The notes: generated from the letters alone by a model not told the origin. 64,000 nt of DNA from Desulfocarbo indianensis (GCA_001184205.1 LBMP01000007.1:186001-250000); one strand, 5' to 3'. Counted from the first letter of the stretch, positions 27,554 to 36,236 are shown. Numbers and translations: made by a program.

Positions 27554-28090
27554 ATGCCCCAGACCAGGTTATTCAGTATCGCCGAGCTAAGCCAAGTGGC
27601 GCGCGCCATGGAAGTGGCGGAGGAAAGCGTAAGCGATCATTTCCATATTTCGGATACTTCCTGGTTGCGCTACCCTTACGAGCTACGCACCTTGGCCGAA
27701 CTGGGCCCGGCGGAAATAAACGGCAAAGCCCTGGCCCAGGTATTGCGCATGCGCAAGCCGCCTCGGCCGGGCCGCCTGCGCGCCCAGGATTTTTATCGCA
27801 TCTGCCTGCAGGATCACAATTTCCTGCGGCTCATCAAAAGGGAAAGCGCCGGCGAACTGATGCTGCCCCTTTTGATATACGTACTGGCCCATGAGCTGGT
27901 CCACGTGGTGCGTTTCTACCGTTTTCAGCATCTTTTCGAGGCCGAGCCCCATGAGCGGGCCAGGGAAGAGGCCACGGTACACGCCATCACGGCCCAAACC
28001 CTGCGCAAGGTGCGCTTGCCCCACCTGGACCGGGTGCTGGATTTTTACGAAGAACACGGCGAAGACGGTTTCGCCGCGGCAACTTGTTAG
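27554..28090 (+). CDS. Putative zinc-metalloprotease-like protein (HExxH)
   Basis: The 178-residue soluble protein carries LLIYVLAHELVHVVRF, an HExxH zinc signature (HELVH) at about residue 120. A nearby acidic helix (EREEATVHAIT) might offer a third ligand. The rest is not recognised. ATG 27554 has GGAG eight bases upstream; an ATG at 27536 is a weaker alternative. The FmdB-type zinc-ribbon gene follows 21 bp later, forming a likely two-gene operon. Proteolytic activity is inferred only from the motif. Confidence 0.65.
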   Translation: MPQTRLFSIAELSQVARAMEVAEESVSDHFHISDTSWLRYPYELRTLAELGPAEINGKALAQVLRMRKPPRPGRLRAQDFYRICLQDHNFLRLIKRESAGELMLPLLIYVLAHELVHVVRFYRFQHLFEAEPHERAREEATVHAITAQTLRKVRLPHLDRVLDFYEEHGEDGFAAATC

Positions 28091-28111
28091 CGCATTGGGA
28101 GGAAAGGTATT

Positions 28112-28399
28112 ATGCCCATCTACGAGTATGAATGCTCCAAATGCAACGGTGTCCACGAAGCGATTCAGAAGTTTTCGGACCCGCCCCTGAAGAAGTGTCC
28201 GGAGTGCGGCGGCAAGCTGCACAAGATTATGAGCATGAACGCCTTTCATCTCAAGGGCGACGGCTGGTACGTGACCGATTACAAGGGCAAGAATTCCTCC
28301 ACCTGCAAGAGCGAGGACAGCGGCTCCTCCGAGCCCAAGACCGAAAAGGCCGAGAAAAAGGAACCCAAGAAAAAGGCCGACAAGAAAGCCGATAAATAG
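28112..28399 (+). CDS. FmdB-family zinc-ribbon protein
   Basis: The 95-residue protein begins MPIYEYECSKCNGVHE with a second pair CPECGGKL, the four-Cys FmdB/CxxC_CxxC_SSSS putative regulatory domain. A Lys/Glu-rich tail (EKAEKKEPKKKADKKADK) follows. These proteins are common in Desulfobacterota; the role is unclear. It is in tandem with the HExxH gene. Confidence 0.88.
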   Translation: MPIYEYECSKCNGVHEAIQKFSDPPLKKCPECGGKLHKIMSMNAFHLKGDGWYVTDYKGKNSSTCKSEDSGSSEPKTEKAEKKEPKKKADKKADK

Positions 28400-28454
28400 C
28401 TCATCACGCGACCCAGGGGCTATGCTCCCCTGGCCCGCGCGTCGTGTATATCAG

Positions 28455-28490
28455 GGCGTCTCCCTAGCCATGGGGAGACGCCTCGCTTTT
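28455..28490 (+). terminator. Rho-independent terminator after the FmdB gene
   Basis: A 10-bp stem GGCGTCTCCC/GGGAGACGCC with an 8-nt loop is followed by TCGCTTTT. Confidence 0.75.
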
Positions 28491-28790
28491 CGCATGGGCC
28501 TTTGATTTGCTTCCGCTGAACTGGTCCCCGCCCCCATTGGCGCCAAGCCCCGATAGTCAATAAATATTAAAATATATAAAAATAATTGGTTTAGGCGTTA
28601 ATTGGGCACTCAAAAAGTCCAAAGTGACGCCCAACCGCATTTGGGTTGATTTGCGAGTGCCTAATCAATAAGATGGAGTCTGGCTTTAACGGCAAGAGTG
28701 TCTTACAGAAGACTGGGAAGCCAATGGCTTTAGGTTGGTAATTAATTGGGATGTCTAAAGCTTCTGGAAGTAGTAGGGAGGTATGTTATC
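28491..28790. other. AT-rich intergenic stretch with nested inverted repeat
   Basis: The stretch marks a drop in GC. An imperfect inverted repeat (ATTGGGCACTC at ~28601 and GAGTGCCTAAT at ~28655) encloses a small hairpin CAACC..GGGTTG. No gene is supported before the lipoprotein gene. Confidence 0.35.
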
Positions 28791-29240
28791 GTGAAATATC
28801 GGCACGGGATACTTGTTCTTATCGTAATATTAATATCGCTTGTTTCCGGTTGCGCTTCTGTGCCAATGGCTACCCCGGAAGAAGATGCCAGCGCCAAGCA
28901 ATTCATACCAAACAAAGATAAGTCTAGTATTTATCTATATCGCAATGAATCTTTTGGCGGAGCCATACCGGTTACGGTTTCCTTGGATGGGAAAGTGGCC
29001 GGGCAAACGGGGCCTATGACATATTTCATGTGGCAGGTGGACCCAGGCAAGCATGACATACAATCCATGGCTGAGAACAACGTAAACCTGAGCCTGGAAG
29101 CTGAAGCTGGTCAGATATATTTCGTATGGCAGGAAATAAAAATGGGGGTTTTCATGGCCCGCACCATACTGCACAAAGTGGACGATGAAGAAGGCCGTAA
29201 AGGGGTGCTGGAGTGCAAGAGGGCCCAGTCCAATTTCTGA
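28791..29240 (+). CDS. DUF2846-type lipoprotein
   Basis: The 149-residue protein starts at GTG 28791 (GGGAGG nine bases upstream). Lipobox VSGCAS marks a lipid anchor. The mature part (KSSIYLYRNESFGGAIPVTVSLDGKVAGQTGPMTYFMWQVDPGKHDI) is the PEGA-like beta-sandwich seen in DUF2846 proteins. Base composition is visibly more AT-rich than neighbouring genes, hinting at recent acquisition. Function unknown. Confidence 0.75.
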   Translation: MKYRHGILVLIVILISLVSGCASVPMATPEEDASAKQFIPNKDKSSIYLYRNESFGGAIPVTVSLDGKVAGQTGPMTYFMWQVDPGKHDIQSMAENNVNLSLEAEAGQIYFVWQEIKMGVFMARTILHKVDDEEGRKGVLECKRAQSNF

Positions 29241-29353
29241 TACAATATCATCCGTAACGGGCGGTTTTCATAACGCAAAGCCGCCCGTTGCGGAGACGGC
29301 GACAATACATTTAAAAAACTTATGCCACCGGTTGCGAATGATTTGAAATATTG

Positions 29354-29713
29354 ATGGACAAACAAGATAAAAAATCGGGCAGGTTTACTTTCTTTTTTGC
29401 TGAACGTCTGTTATCTGCCGGGACGATAGCCATAATCACTTTCTTGATCTCTTTTTACGCTACCGGCGGATTATGGCCCAGCTTAATCGCCTTTGCGTCG
29501 GTATATGTATTTTTATTGGTTATTTACAACATATTGGACGCGTTTGAAAAGCGTGGCGACTCGGAACCCAGGCAACAAGGGGAAATACCGGATCATTCGA
29601 AAAGCCCGATCTCTGCAAGCAAATATTTGCGAGATATTTTCAGCTGGAAAAACTTGATTATCAATATTATCTTAATTATAGTTATGTATGTTTTTTTCTA
29701 TATTCATTATTAA
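29354..29713 (+). CDS. Small multi-pass membrane protein
   Basis: The 119-residue protein has three hydrophobic helices (two near residues 17-60 and one at the C-terminus, LIINIILIIVMYVFFYIHY) joined by a polar loop. No family is recognised. The start is uncertain (TTG 29351 or ATG 29354; weak ribosome binding site). It is strongly AT-rich relative to the window, in line with the adjacent lipoprotein gene. Confidence 0.55.
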   Translation: MDKQDKKSGRFTFFFAERLLSAGTIAIITFLISFYATGGLWPSLIAFASVYVFLLVIYNILDAFEKRGDSEPRQQGEIPDHSKSPISASKYLRDIFSWKNLIINIILIIVMYVFFYIHY

Positions 29714-29719
29714 GCAGGT

Positions 29720-30139
29720 GTGCTTTGCGGCTGGCTTAATCCAACCCAGCTCGGTAATAAACATAAATTACATCTACACTTGCCAAGACTGCCAGGCGTT
29801 TGCCTCTTGCCAGGGGTGCTTGTTTATTTTTTAAATCTATTCAGGCGTTTTAGAAAATCACGTCAGCTTATTATCTCCTGTACAATCCTGCTCCCGGCCC
29901 TGCCTGTCTTAGCCCAAGGAACTCCGCCCCGGACCGGTGAAGTGCTGCAAATCGTGTACGGAGACGGTCTGATTGTCCAGCGTGGGCGCAGATCCATGGG
30001 AGTCAACCTTTACGGTATAAATTGCCATAAACTGTATAAATTATTTTCTTGCAAACTTGCGTTTTTTGGCTTTAGATTAGTTAGACTTAAACCAAATCAT
30101 CTTCCTGGCGTAAGCGTCTGTGGCCAAGGCGGCCGGTGA
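29720..30139 (+). pseudogene. Remnant of a staphylococcal-nuclease-like exported protein
   Basis: The frame contains a signal-like segment (LIISCTILLPALPVLAQ) followed by TGEVLQIVYGDGLIVQRG and NLYGINC, which aligns with the opening strands of SNase domains (V..V.DGDTL.V..G...RLYGID.PE). The first Asp of DGDT is Tyr, and the sequence loses all similarity after YGINC, before the catalytic Arg region. No clear start or ribosome binding site exists. A decayed fragment is the simplest reading. Confidence 0.5.
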
Positions 30140-30167
30140 TTGTCATTATCATTAGCTCGGGCTGGGT

Positions 30168-31211
30168 ATGACTGAACGCCCCAAACCCTCTGCCGACGCC
30201 GATCCCACCCGACAGGCCTTGACCAAGGTCCAAATAGACGCCGGCCAGCAAGGCATGGCTCCCATCAGTTTTCTGGCCTTTGCCAAGGACGAGCCCTGCC
30301 TGTGCGACGTTTTCCTGCCCGTGGTGGACCCCGCCAGCAAGGCCGTGACCATGCGGCTGATCTGCCCCCAGGGCCAGGCCTTCAAGGCTGAAGTGTGGGA
30401 TCATTTCAGCCGCTCCGGCCTGCGCGGGGTTTGCGTGAAAAACCTGGATTTGCCCCTGATCTTCGACGCCATGACAACCAGGGCCCAGGAAAAAATAGCG
30501 GACTCCGCCGTGAGCTGCCCGGAAAAGGCCGGCATATTGAAGGAAATGGCCTCCATGAGCGTGCGGGTGATGTTCGCGGCCTCGGAACGCGACGCGGAGA
30601 ACACCGAACTGGCTTGCTGCCTGGCCCAGCGTACGGTGGGCATGCTGCTGAAAGAGGATGAAGTCCTGCGCAACCTGAGCCAGTTGCTGGTCAGCGGCCG
30701 CACGCTATTCGATCATTCCATCAACGTGTGCCTCATGTCCCTGGTCCTGGGCCGCCGCCTGGGGCTGGACAAGGGCCGTTTGCTCTGCCTGGGCCTGGGG
30801 GCCTTGATGCATGACGTGGGCATGGCCCGGGTGCCGGCCGAGGTCTTGAACAAGCCGGGGGATTTGACCGCGGAGGAGCGGGGCCTGATCCAGAAGCACC
30901 CCCGCCTGGGCCATCAGGTGTTGTCCCTGGCCAAGAGCATGCCCTATGACGCGCTCAACGTGGTGCTGAATCACCATGAACGGGCCGACGGCAAGGGCTA
31001 TCCCACCGGCGTGAGCGAGAGCAGCATCCCCTATCTGGCCCGCCTGGTGAAGGTGGTGGACGCCTACGACGCCATGACCAGCCCGCGCCCCTATCGGGCG
31101 GCCCTGGCCCCCACCGAGGCGGCGGTGATGCTCCTGAACCAGGCCGGGCCGGACCTGGACCACGCCATGGCGGTGGAGTTCATCCGCATGCACCGCGAGG
31201 CCTTCCGTTAG
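30168..31211 (+). CDS. HD-GYP domain protein
   Basis: The 347-residue protein has a variable N-terminal half and a C-terminal HD-GYP phosphodiesterase-type domain. It shows the HD pair (LMHDVGMARVP) and the GYP loop (NHHERADGKGYPTG), followed by VVDAYDAMTSPRPYR. HD-GYP enzymes hydrolyse cyclic-di-GMP. The HD motif reads HDVGM where HDxGK is usual, so the conserved lysine is replaced. No receiver or other sensory module is recognised in the N-terminus. Confidence 0.88.
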   Translation: MTERPKPSADADPTRQALTKVQIDAGQQGMAPISFLAFAKDEPCLCDVFLPVVDPASKAVTMRLICPQGQAFKAEVWDHFSRSGLRGVCVKNLDLPLIFDAMTTRAQEKIADSAVSCPEKAGILKEMASMSVRVMFAASERDAENTELACCLAQRTVGMLLKEDEVLRNLSQLLVSGRTLFDHSINVCLMSLVLGRRLGLDKGRLLCLGLGALMHDVGMARVPAEVLNKPGDLTAEERGLIQKHPRLGHQVLSLAKSMPYDALNVVLNHHERADGKGYPTGVSESSIPYLARLVKVVDAYDAMTSPRPYRAALAPTEAAVMLLNQAGPDLDHAMAVEFIRMHREAFR

Positions 31212-31365
31212 CCACTTGCTTGCCTTGGGAGCGCGCGCGCCAGGTTTACCGGCGGTGGTTTTCCCGCCCCAGGCCTTGTGAGAGCCGCGCTGGCCTTAAA
31301 AAGGCGGCTAATCCCCTTCGGGCCTGACCGAGCCCTTGTCTTGACACCGCCAGGCGGCGCTGAGT

Positions 31366-32142
31366 ATGGTTTTAGTAACGCAACTCCCGCGCCTGGATAG
31401 GAACCGATCATTGAGTTCCCATGACCTGGATATCGCCCGCCGGCGCTTGGCCGCCGCCCAGAGGGTGACGGTGCTCACCGGCGCCGGCGTCAGCGCCGAA
31501 AGCGGGGTCCCCACCTTCCGCGGCGCCGGCGGCCTATGGGAAAACCACCGTCCCGAGGATCTGGCCACCCCCCAAGCCTTTGCCCGCGATCCGGCCCTGG
31601 TCTGGCGCTGGTACCAGTGGCGCCGCGGGCTCATCGCCCAGTGCCGGCCCAACCCGGCCCATGTGGCCCTGGCCGGCCTGGAGCGAAACAAGCCCCGCTG
31701 CACCCTCATCACCCAGAACGTGGACGGCCTGCATCGGCAGGCGGGCAGCCGCGACCCCCTGGAGATTCACGGCGACATCTGGCGTCTGCGCTGCCTGGGC
31801 TGCGGCCGGGTTTGGTTGAGCCGCGACCTGGGGCTGCCGGAGCGGCCCGCCTGCCCGCAATGCGGCGGCCTGGCGCGGCCGGACGTGGTCTGGTTTGGCG
31901 AGGCCCTGGATTCGGCGTTCCTGGAAAAGGCCTGGCAGGCGGCGCGGCTGGCCGATTACATGCTGGTGGCGGGCACCTCGGCCCTGGTGCAGCCGGCGGC
32001 CGGCCTGGCCGCCGTGGCCAAGGAGGCGGGAGCTTTCGTGGTGGAGGTGAACCTGGAGCCGACGCCCAATTCGGCGTGGGTGGACGTCTCCTTGTTCGGA
32101 AAAGCCGGCGACATCCTGCCGCGCTTGCTGGAGGCGTTATGA
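31366..32142 (+). CDS. cobB: Sir2-family NAD-dependent protein deacylase
   Basis: The 258-residue sirtuin has GAGVSAESGVPTFRG, QNVDGLHRQAGS with catalytic His in EIHG, and a four-Cys zinc module (CLGCG, CPQCG). The sequence WRWYQWRRG contains the Y-x-x-R pair typical of class III sirtuins that prefer succinyl or malonyl lysine. It removes acyl groups using NAD. ATG 31366 or TTG 31411 (AGGA at eight bases) may be the start. Its TGA overlaps the ATG of the SAM hydrolase gene. Confidence 0.93.
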   Translation: MVLVTQLPRLDRNRSLSSHDLDIARRRLAAAQRVTVLTGAGVSAESGVPTFRGAGGLWENHRPEDLATPQAFARDPALVWRWYQWRRGLIAQCRPNPAHVALAGLERNKPRCTLITQNVDGLHRQAGSRDPLEIHGDIWRLRCLGCGRVWLSRDLGLPERPACPQCGGLARPDVVWFGEALDSAFLEKAWQAARLADYMLVAGTSALVQPAAGLAAVAKEAGAFVVEVNLEPTPNSAWVDVSLFGKAGDILPRLLEAL

Positions 32143-32942
32143 ACAGGCCCATCGTGACCCTGACCACCGATTTCGGCCCCGGCCCCTTTCCGGGGCTGAT
32201 GAAGGGGGTGATCCTGGGCATCTGCCCCAACGCCAACCTGGTGGATTTGTCGCACGCGGTGCCCGCCCAGGACGTGCGGGCCGGCGCTCTGGTCATCGAG
32301 CAGGCCCTGGGGGTGTTTCCCTCGGGCACCGTGCATCTGGGCGTGGTGGACCCCGGCGTGGGAACCAGCCGTCGGCCCATGGCGGCGGCGGCGTTGGGCA
32401 TGCTGTTCGTGGGGCCGGACAACGGCCTTTTCACGCCGGCGCTCATGGCCGATCCCCGGGCCAGAATCCACGAGCTCAGGGAGACGGCGCTGTTCCGCCA
32501 GCCGGTGTGCGCCACCTTCCACGGGCGCGACGTGTTCGCGCCGGTGGCGGCCCGTCTGGCTGGGGGCTTGGACCTGCACCGGCTGGGCCCGCCGATCCAG
32601 GACCCCGTGCTCCTCACCTGGCCGCAGCCCAGGGAGGAGAACGGGGTGCTGCACGGGTCGGTGCTTTCGGCCGACAGTTTCGGCAACCTGGACACCAACC
32701 TGCCCCGCGACCTGGTGGAGGCGTTTCTGGCCGGCCGCCGGGCCGAGGTGCGCCTGGGCGCCTTGCGCATAATAGATATCCAGGGCGCCTACGGCCAGGC
32801 CACGGCGGGCCAGCCGTTGGCTTTGTTTAATTCCATGGACCGCCTGGAACTGGCCATCAGCCAGGGCAATCTTTACGCCCGCCTGGCCCCCGAGCGGGGC
32901 TCCGCCTTTGGCCTGGCCGTGGAGGTGCGGGGGGTGGATTGA
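32139..32942 (+). CDS. SAM hydroxide adenosyltransferase (SAM hydrolase, DUF62)
   Basis: The 267-residue enzyme belongs to the fluorinase/DUF62 family, which splits SAM with water-derived hydroxide into adenosine and methionine. Motifs include TLTTDFG near the N-terminus, HLGVVDPGVGTSRRP, FVGPDNGLF, FHGRDVFAPVAA and DSFGNLDTN. The start overlaps the sirtuin stop by four bases, so the genes are translationally coupled. The reason for the coupling is not evident. Confidence 0.92.
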   Translation: MNRPIVTLTTDFGPGPFPGLMKGVILGICPNANLVDLSHAVPAQDVRAGALVIEQALGVFPSGTVHLGVVDPGVGTSRRPMAAAALGMLFVGPDNGLFTPALMADPRARIHELRETALFRQPVCATFHGRDVFAPVAARLAGGLDLHRLGPPIQDPVLLTWPQPREENGVLHGSVLSADSFGNLDTNLPRDLVEAFLAGRRAEVRLGALRIIDIQGAYGQATAGQPLALFNSMDRLELAISQGNLYARLAPERGSAFGLAVEVRGVD

Positions 32943-33114
32943 TCCGCCGGCTCCGGGCCCGGGCCTTCCCTGTCTTGAATTTGTTTTCCAATCTGGCGAA
33001 CCCCTTGCTTTTCCGTTAGAGTCTGCCCATTCGCCTGCCGGAACCCAGGTTCCGGCCTTGCCGGCGCCGCCTGGGGGGCCCTTTGTTTTTTGGCAGCAGC
33101 AGGAGTTTTGAAGC

Positions 33115-33684
33115 ATGGCAAGCCAGACTCTTGGACAACGCATCAAGAACTACCGCGAGAAACACTCGCTGGATTTGGCCACCCTGGCCGAGCGCACCGG
33201 CCTGGACCCGGAGTTCCTGGGGGCGGTGGAGGAAGAAGACGTTTATCCTTCCCTGGGGCCCCTGCTCAAGATAGCCAGAGCCCTGGGCGTCCGCCTGGGC
33301 ACCTTCCTGGACGATCAGTCGGGCCGGGACCCCCTCATCGTGCGCCTGGGCGAGCGCCAGGAGCAGATGGTCACCCACCGCGGCCAGCAGGCCGCCGGCA
33401 AGAACGTGTTCTATTCCCTGGGCCGGGGCAAGGTGGACCGCCACATGGAGCCCTTTTTCGTGGAGCTTTTTCCGCAAGCCGAGCCAGCCCCGGCGCTCAG
33501 CTCCCATGAGGGCGAGGAGTTCATCGTGGTGCAGAGCGGCCGGGTGGAGCTGATCTACGGGCAGGATCGCTTCGAACTGGGCCAGGGCGACAGCATCTAC
33601 TACAACTCGGTGGTGCCGCATCATCTGGCCTGCCTTGGCGATGAGCCGGCCGGCATCTACGCGGTCCTGTATTTTCCGGAGTAG
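33115..33684 (+). CDS. XRE-family regulator with C-terminal cupin domain
   Basis: The 189-residue protein has an N-terminal helix-turn-helix (LGQRIKNYREKHSLDLATLAERTGLDPEFL) and a C-terminal cupin (SSHEGEEFIVVQSGRVELIYGQDRFELGQGDSIYYNSVVPHHL). Such sensors commonly sit beside the gene they regulate and bind a small ligand in the cupin. The acyl-CoA ligase gene begins 4 bp after its stop. AGGAG precedes the ATG. Confidence 0.92.
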   Translation: MASQTLGQRIKNYREKHSLDLATLAERTGLDPEFLGAVEEEDVYPSLGPLLKIARALGVRLGTFLDDQSGRDPLIVRLGERQEQMVTHRGQQAAGKNVFYSLGRGKVDRHMEPFFVELFPQAEPAPALSSHEGEEFIVVQSGRVELIYGQDRFELGQGDSIYYNSVVPHHLACLGDEPAGIYAVLYFPE

Positions 33685-33688
33685 GGCC

Positions 33689-35350
33689 ATGGCCGTTAAC
33701 CTTTGGGAAGAAAGCGTGCCGCGGGCCATAACCCTGGGCGACATCCTGCGGGAAACCGCGCGGAGCTATCCGGACAACGACGCCATGGTCTACGTGGACC
33801 GGGGCTTCAGGCTGACCTGGGCCCAGTTGGACGCGGAGGTGGACCGCCTGGCCAAGGGGCTCCTGGCCCTGGGGGTGGGGCCTGGGCAAAAGGTGGCGGT
33901 GTGGGCCAGCAACCTGCCCTACTGGGTGGCCTTGCAGTTCGCCACCGCCCGGATCGGGGCCATCCTGCTCACGGTGAACACCCATTACCGCACCGCCGAG
34001 CTGGAATACCTGCTCAAGCAGTCCGAGTGCGAGAACCTGGTCATCAGCGACGGCTACCGCGACAACGACTTCGTGGCCACGGTTTATGAGTTGATACCCG
34101 AGCTGCGGGAGCAGGAGCGGGGGCATCTCAGGCTGGAGCGCTACCCGCATTTGCAGCGGGTGTTCTTCCTGGATCAGGACAAGCACCGGGGCATGTACTC
34201 CCTGCCCGAGGTGCTGGCCATGGAGCGCATGACCGCGGACCGGGATTTGGCGGCCATAGGCGCTTCCTTGCGCCCCACGGACGTGGTCAACATGCAATAC
34301 ACCAGCGGCACCACCGGCTTCCCCAAGGGGGTGATGCTCTCCCACCAGTGCATAGCCAACAACGGCTATTGGGTGGGACGCAATCAAAACCTGGGGCCCC
34401 GGGACCGCATCTGCCTGCCGGTGCCCCTGTTCCATTGCTTCGGCTGCGTGATGGGGGTGCTGGGCGCCACGAGCCACGGCTCGGCCCTGGTGATATTGGA
34501 GGAGTTCGAACCGGTGCAGGTGATGGCCTCGGTGGAGGAGGAGCGCTGCACCGCGCTCTACGGCGTGCCCACCATGTTCATCGCCATCTTGCAGCACAAG
34601 CTTTTCAGCAAGTTCGATTTCTCCAGCCTGCGCACCGGCATCATGGCCGGCTCGCCCTGCCCGGTCAAGACCATGCGCGAGGTGATGGAGCGCCTGAACA
34701 TGGGGGAGATCACCATCTGCTACGGCCTGACCGAGAATTCCCCGGTGATGACCCAGACCCTGGGCGACGACGACGTGCGCCGCCGCACCGAGACCGTGGG
34801 CAAGGCTATGCCGGGCATAGAGGTGAAGCTGGTGGACCCGGAGAGCGGCCAAGAGGTGCCCCCCGGCCAGCAGGGCGAGGTTTGCTGCCGGGGGTATTCG
34901 GTGATGAAGGGCTATTACAACATGCCCGAGGCCACCGAGGCCAGCGTCGACACCGAGGGCTGGCTGCACAGCGGCGATTTGGGCGTGATGGACGAGCACG
35001 GCTACCTGGCCATAACCGGCCGCTGCAAGGACATGATAATCCGGGGCGGCGAGAACATCTATCCGCGCGAGATAGAGGAATACATCCACCACCTGGAAGG
35101 CGTGCAGGACGTGCAGGTGGTGGGGGTGCCCAGCCAGAAATACGGCGAGGAGGTGGGGGCCTTCGTGCAGCTGGAAGCCGGCGCGGGCCTGAGCGAGGCC
35201 GACATCCGCGATTTCTGCCGGGGCAGGATATCCCGCTACAAGATACCGCGCTACGTGGCCTTCACCAGGGAATACCCCATGACCGCCTCGGGCAAGGTGC
35301 AGAAATACAAGCTGGTGGAAGAAGCCGCCAGGCTTTGGCCCGAGGCGTGA
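33689..35350 (+). CDS. Fatty-acid-CoA ligase family AMP-forming enzyme
   Basis: The 553-residue adenylate-forming enzyme activates a carboxylic acid to its CoA thioester. It has the P-loop YTSGTTGFPKGVMLSH, the A5 motif YGLTENSPV, SGDLGVMD and the C-terminal lysine loop TASGKVQKYKL. It resembles medium- or long-chain FadD-like ligases. It is co-transcribed with the XRE-cupin regulator, which may sense its substrate or product. Confidence 0.92.
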   Translation: MAVNLWEESVPRAITLGDILRETARSYPDNDAMVYVDRGFRLTWAQLDAEVDRLAKGLLALGVGPGQKVAVWASNLPYWVALQFATARIGAILLTVNTHYRTAELEYLLKQSECENLVISDGYRDNDFVATVYELIPELREQERGHLRLERYPHLQRVFFLDQDKHRGMYSLPEVLAMERMTADRDLAAIGASLRPTDVVNMQYTSGTTGFPKGVMLSHQCIANNGYWVGRNQNLGPRDRICLPVPLFHCFGCVMGVLGATSHGSALVILEEFEPVQVMASVEEERCTALYGVPTMFIAILQHKLFSKFDFSSLRTGIMAGSPCPVKTMREVMERLNMGEITICYGLTENSPVMTQTLGDDDVRRRTETVGKAMPGIEVKLVDPESGQEVPPGQQGEVCCRGYSVMKGYYNMPEATEASVDTEGWLHSGDLGVMDEHGYLAITGRCKDMIIRGGENIYPREIEEYIHHLEGVQDVQVVGVPSQKYGEEVGAFVQLEAGAGLSEADIRDFCRGRISRYKIPRYVAFTREYPMTASGKVQKYKLVEEAARLWPEA

Positions 35351-35409
35351 GCCGGCGCCGAGAAGGGCCAGCAAGCATCGCCGGCCGCAAAACGCCCGGG
35401 GGAGGCGCA

Positions 35410-35438
35410 TTGACACTTTCAAGGGCAAGACCTATACT
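35410..35438 (+). promoter_or_regulatory. Consensus sigma70 promoter TTGACA-N17-TATACT
   Basis: TTGACA at 35410 and TATACT at 35433 are separated by exactly 17 bp. The expected transcript start, 6-7 bp past the -10, coincides with the ATG at 35445. Confidence 0.75.
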
Positions 35439-35444
35439 GCGCCC

Positions 35445-35687
35445 ATGTTGAAGACCAAGGATTTGGAACAATACAAGGAATTCATGGAATCCGGCGGTTG
35501 GGCCGACGCTTTCGCCAACGCCGAGGAGTCTCTGCGCCTGGAGATGATCGAGAAGGTGGAGATGCTCCTGGACGCGGCCGACGCGGCCGATAAGGTGGTG
35601 GGCGAGGTGCTGTTCAACAAGGACGGCATCGGCGGCGCCGGCGGAGGCCAGGCCGGGGGCTCTTTCTCCAAGCTGGGGGAGGACTAG
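35445..35687 (+). CDS. Small conserved-type hypothetical protein
   Basis: The 80-residue acidic protein is mostly helical (LEQYKEFMESGGWADAFANAEESLRLEMIEKVEMLLDAADAADKVVGEVLF), with a Gly-rich tail. No family is recognised. If transcription begins where the promoter suggests, the ATG is at the 5' end of the mRNA and the gene is leaderless; no ribosome binding site precedes it. An internal ATG at 35484 has AAGGA but poor spacing. It is followed 6 bp later by a DUF2939-like gene. Confidence 0.65.
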   Translation: MLKTKDLEQYKEFMESGGWADAFANAEESLRLEMIEKVEMLLDAADAADKVVGEVLFNKDGIGGAGGGQAGGSFSKLGED

Positions 35688-35693
35688 GCGGCC

Positions 35694-36236
35694 ATGAAGC
35701 GCGCCGTGGCCCTCTTGGTTTTGCTGGCCCTGGCTGGGGTGGGCTTTTGGGCCACCTGGAATTTCCTGCGGGGACCCCATTGGGCCCTCTACCAGATCGG
35801 CAAGGCCATCCATGAACGCAATCCCCGCCTTTTCATCGCCTACGTGGACGTCGGGCGCATAGCCAGGGGCCAGAAGGAAGAGCTGGTCAAGGTGTTTCTT
35901 TCCGACCGGCCCCAGGAGGAGCAGGCCCAGGTGGGGCGCATCGTGGAAGCCTTCATGGGCCCCATAACCGCCCAGCTCACTGACAAGGCCGTGCGCATGG
36001 TGGCCGATCCCAACCGGGAGAACCTGCCCACTTCCTGGGCTCTGGTGGCGGCTTCCCAGGTCACCCGCAGGGAAGATTTCGCTCTGATCTTGCTATCCGA
36101 CCCCCAATCCGGCCGCCGCCTGCGCATGGGCATGCAGCGCCACCCTCAGGACGGGCATTGGCAGGTGGTGGAGCTGAATACCCAGGACCTCAAGATTCTC
36201 TTGTCCGAATATCTGGAACGCCAAAAGCAGAATTAA
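35694..36236 (+). CDS. DUF2939-like membrane-anchored protein
   Basis: The 180-residue protein begins with one hydrophobic segment (VALLVLLALAGVGFWATWNFL), then WALYQIGKAIHERNPRLFIAYVD, a pattern seen in DUF2939 proteins. The rest is a periplasmic or extracellular alpha-beta domain without catalytic motifs. It lies 6 bp after the small upstream gene and before a strong terminator, forming a two-gene unit. Confidence 0.75.
   Translation: MKRAVALLVLLALAGVGFWATWNFLRGPHWALYQIGKAIHERNPRLFIAYVDVGRIARGQKEELVKVFLSDRPQEEQAQVGRIVEAFMGPITAQLTDKAVRMVADPNRENLPTSWALVAASQVTRREDFALILLSDPQSGRRLRMGMQRHPQDGHWQVVELNTQDLKILLSEYLERQKQN

Noticed and set aside
33521-35428. Long minus-strand frame opposite the acyl-CoA ligase
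   Set aside because: Composition is antisense to a clear AMP-forming enzyme; no ribosome binding site or domain.
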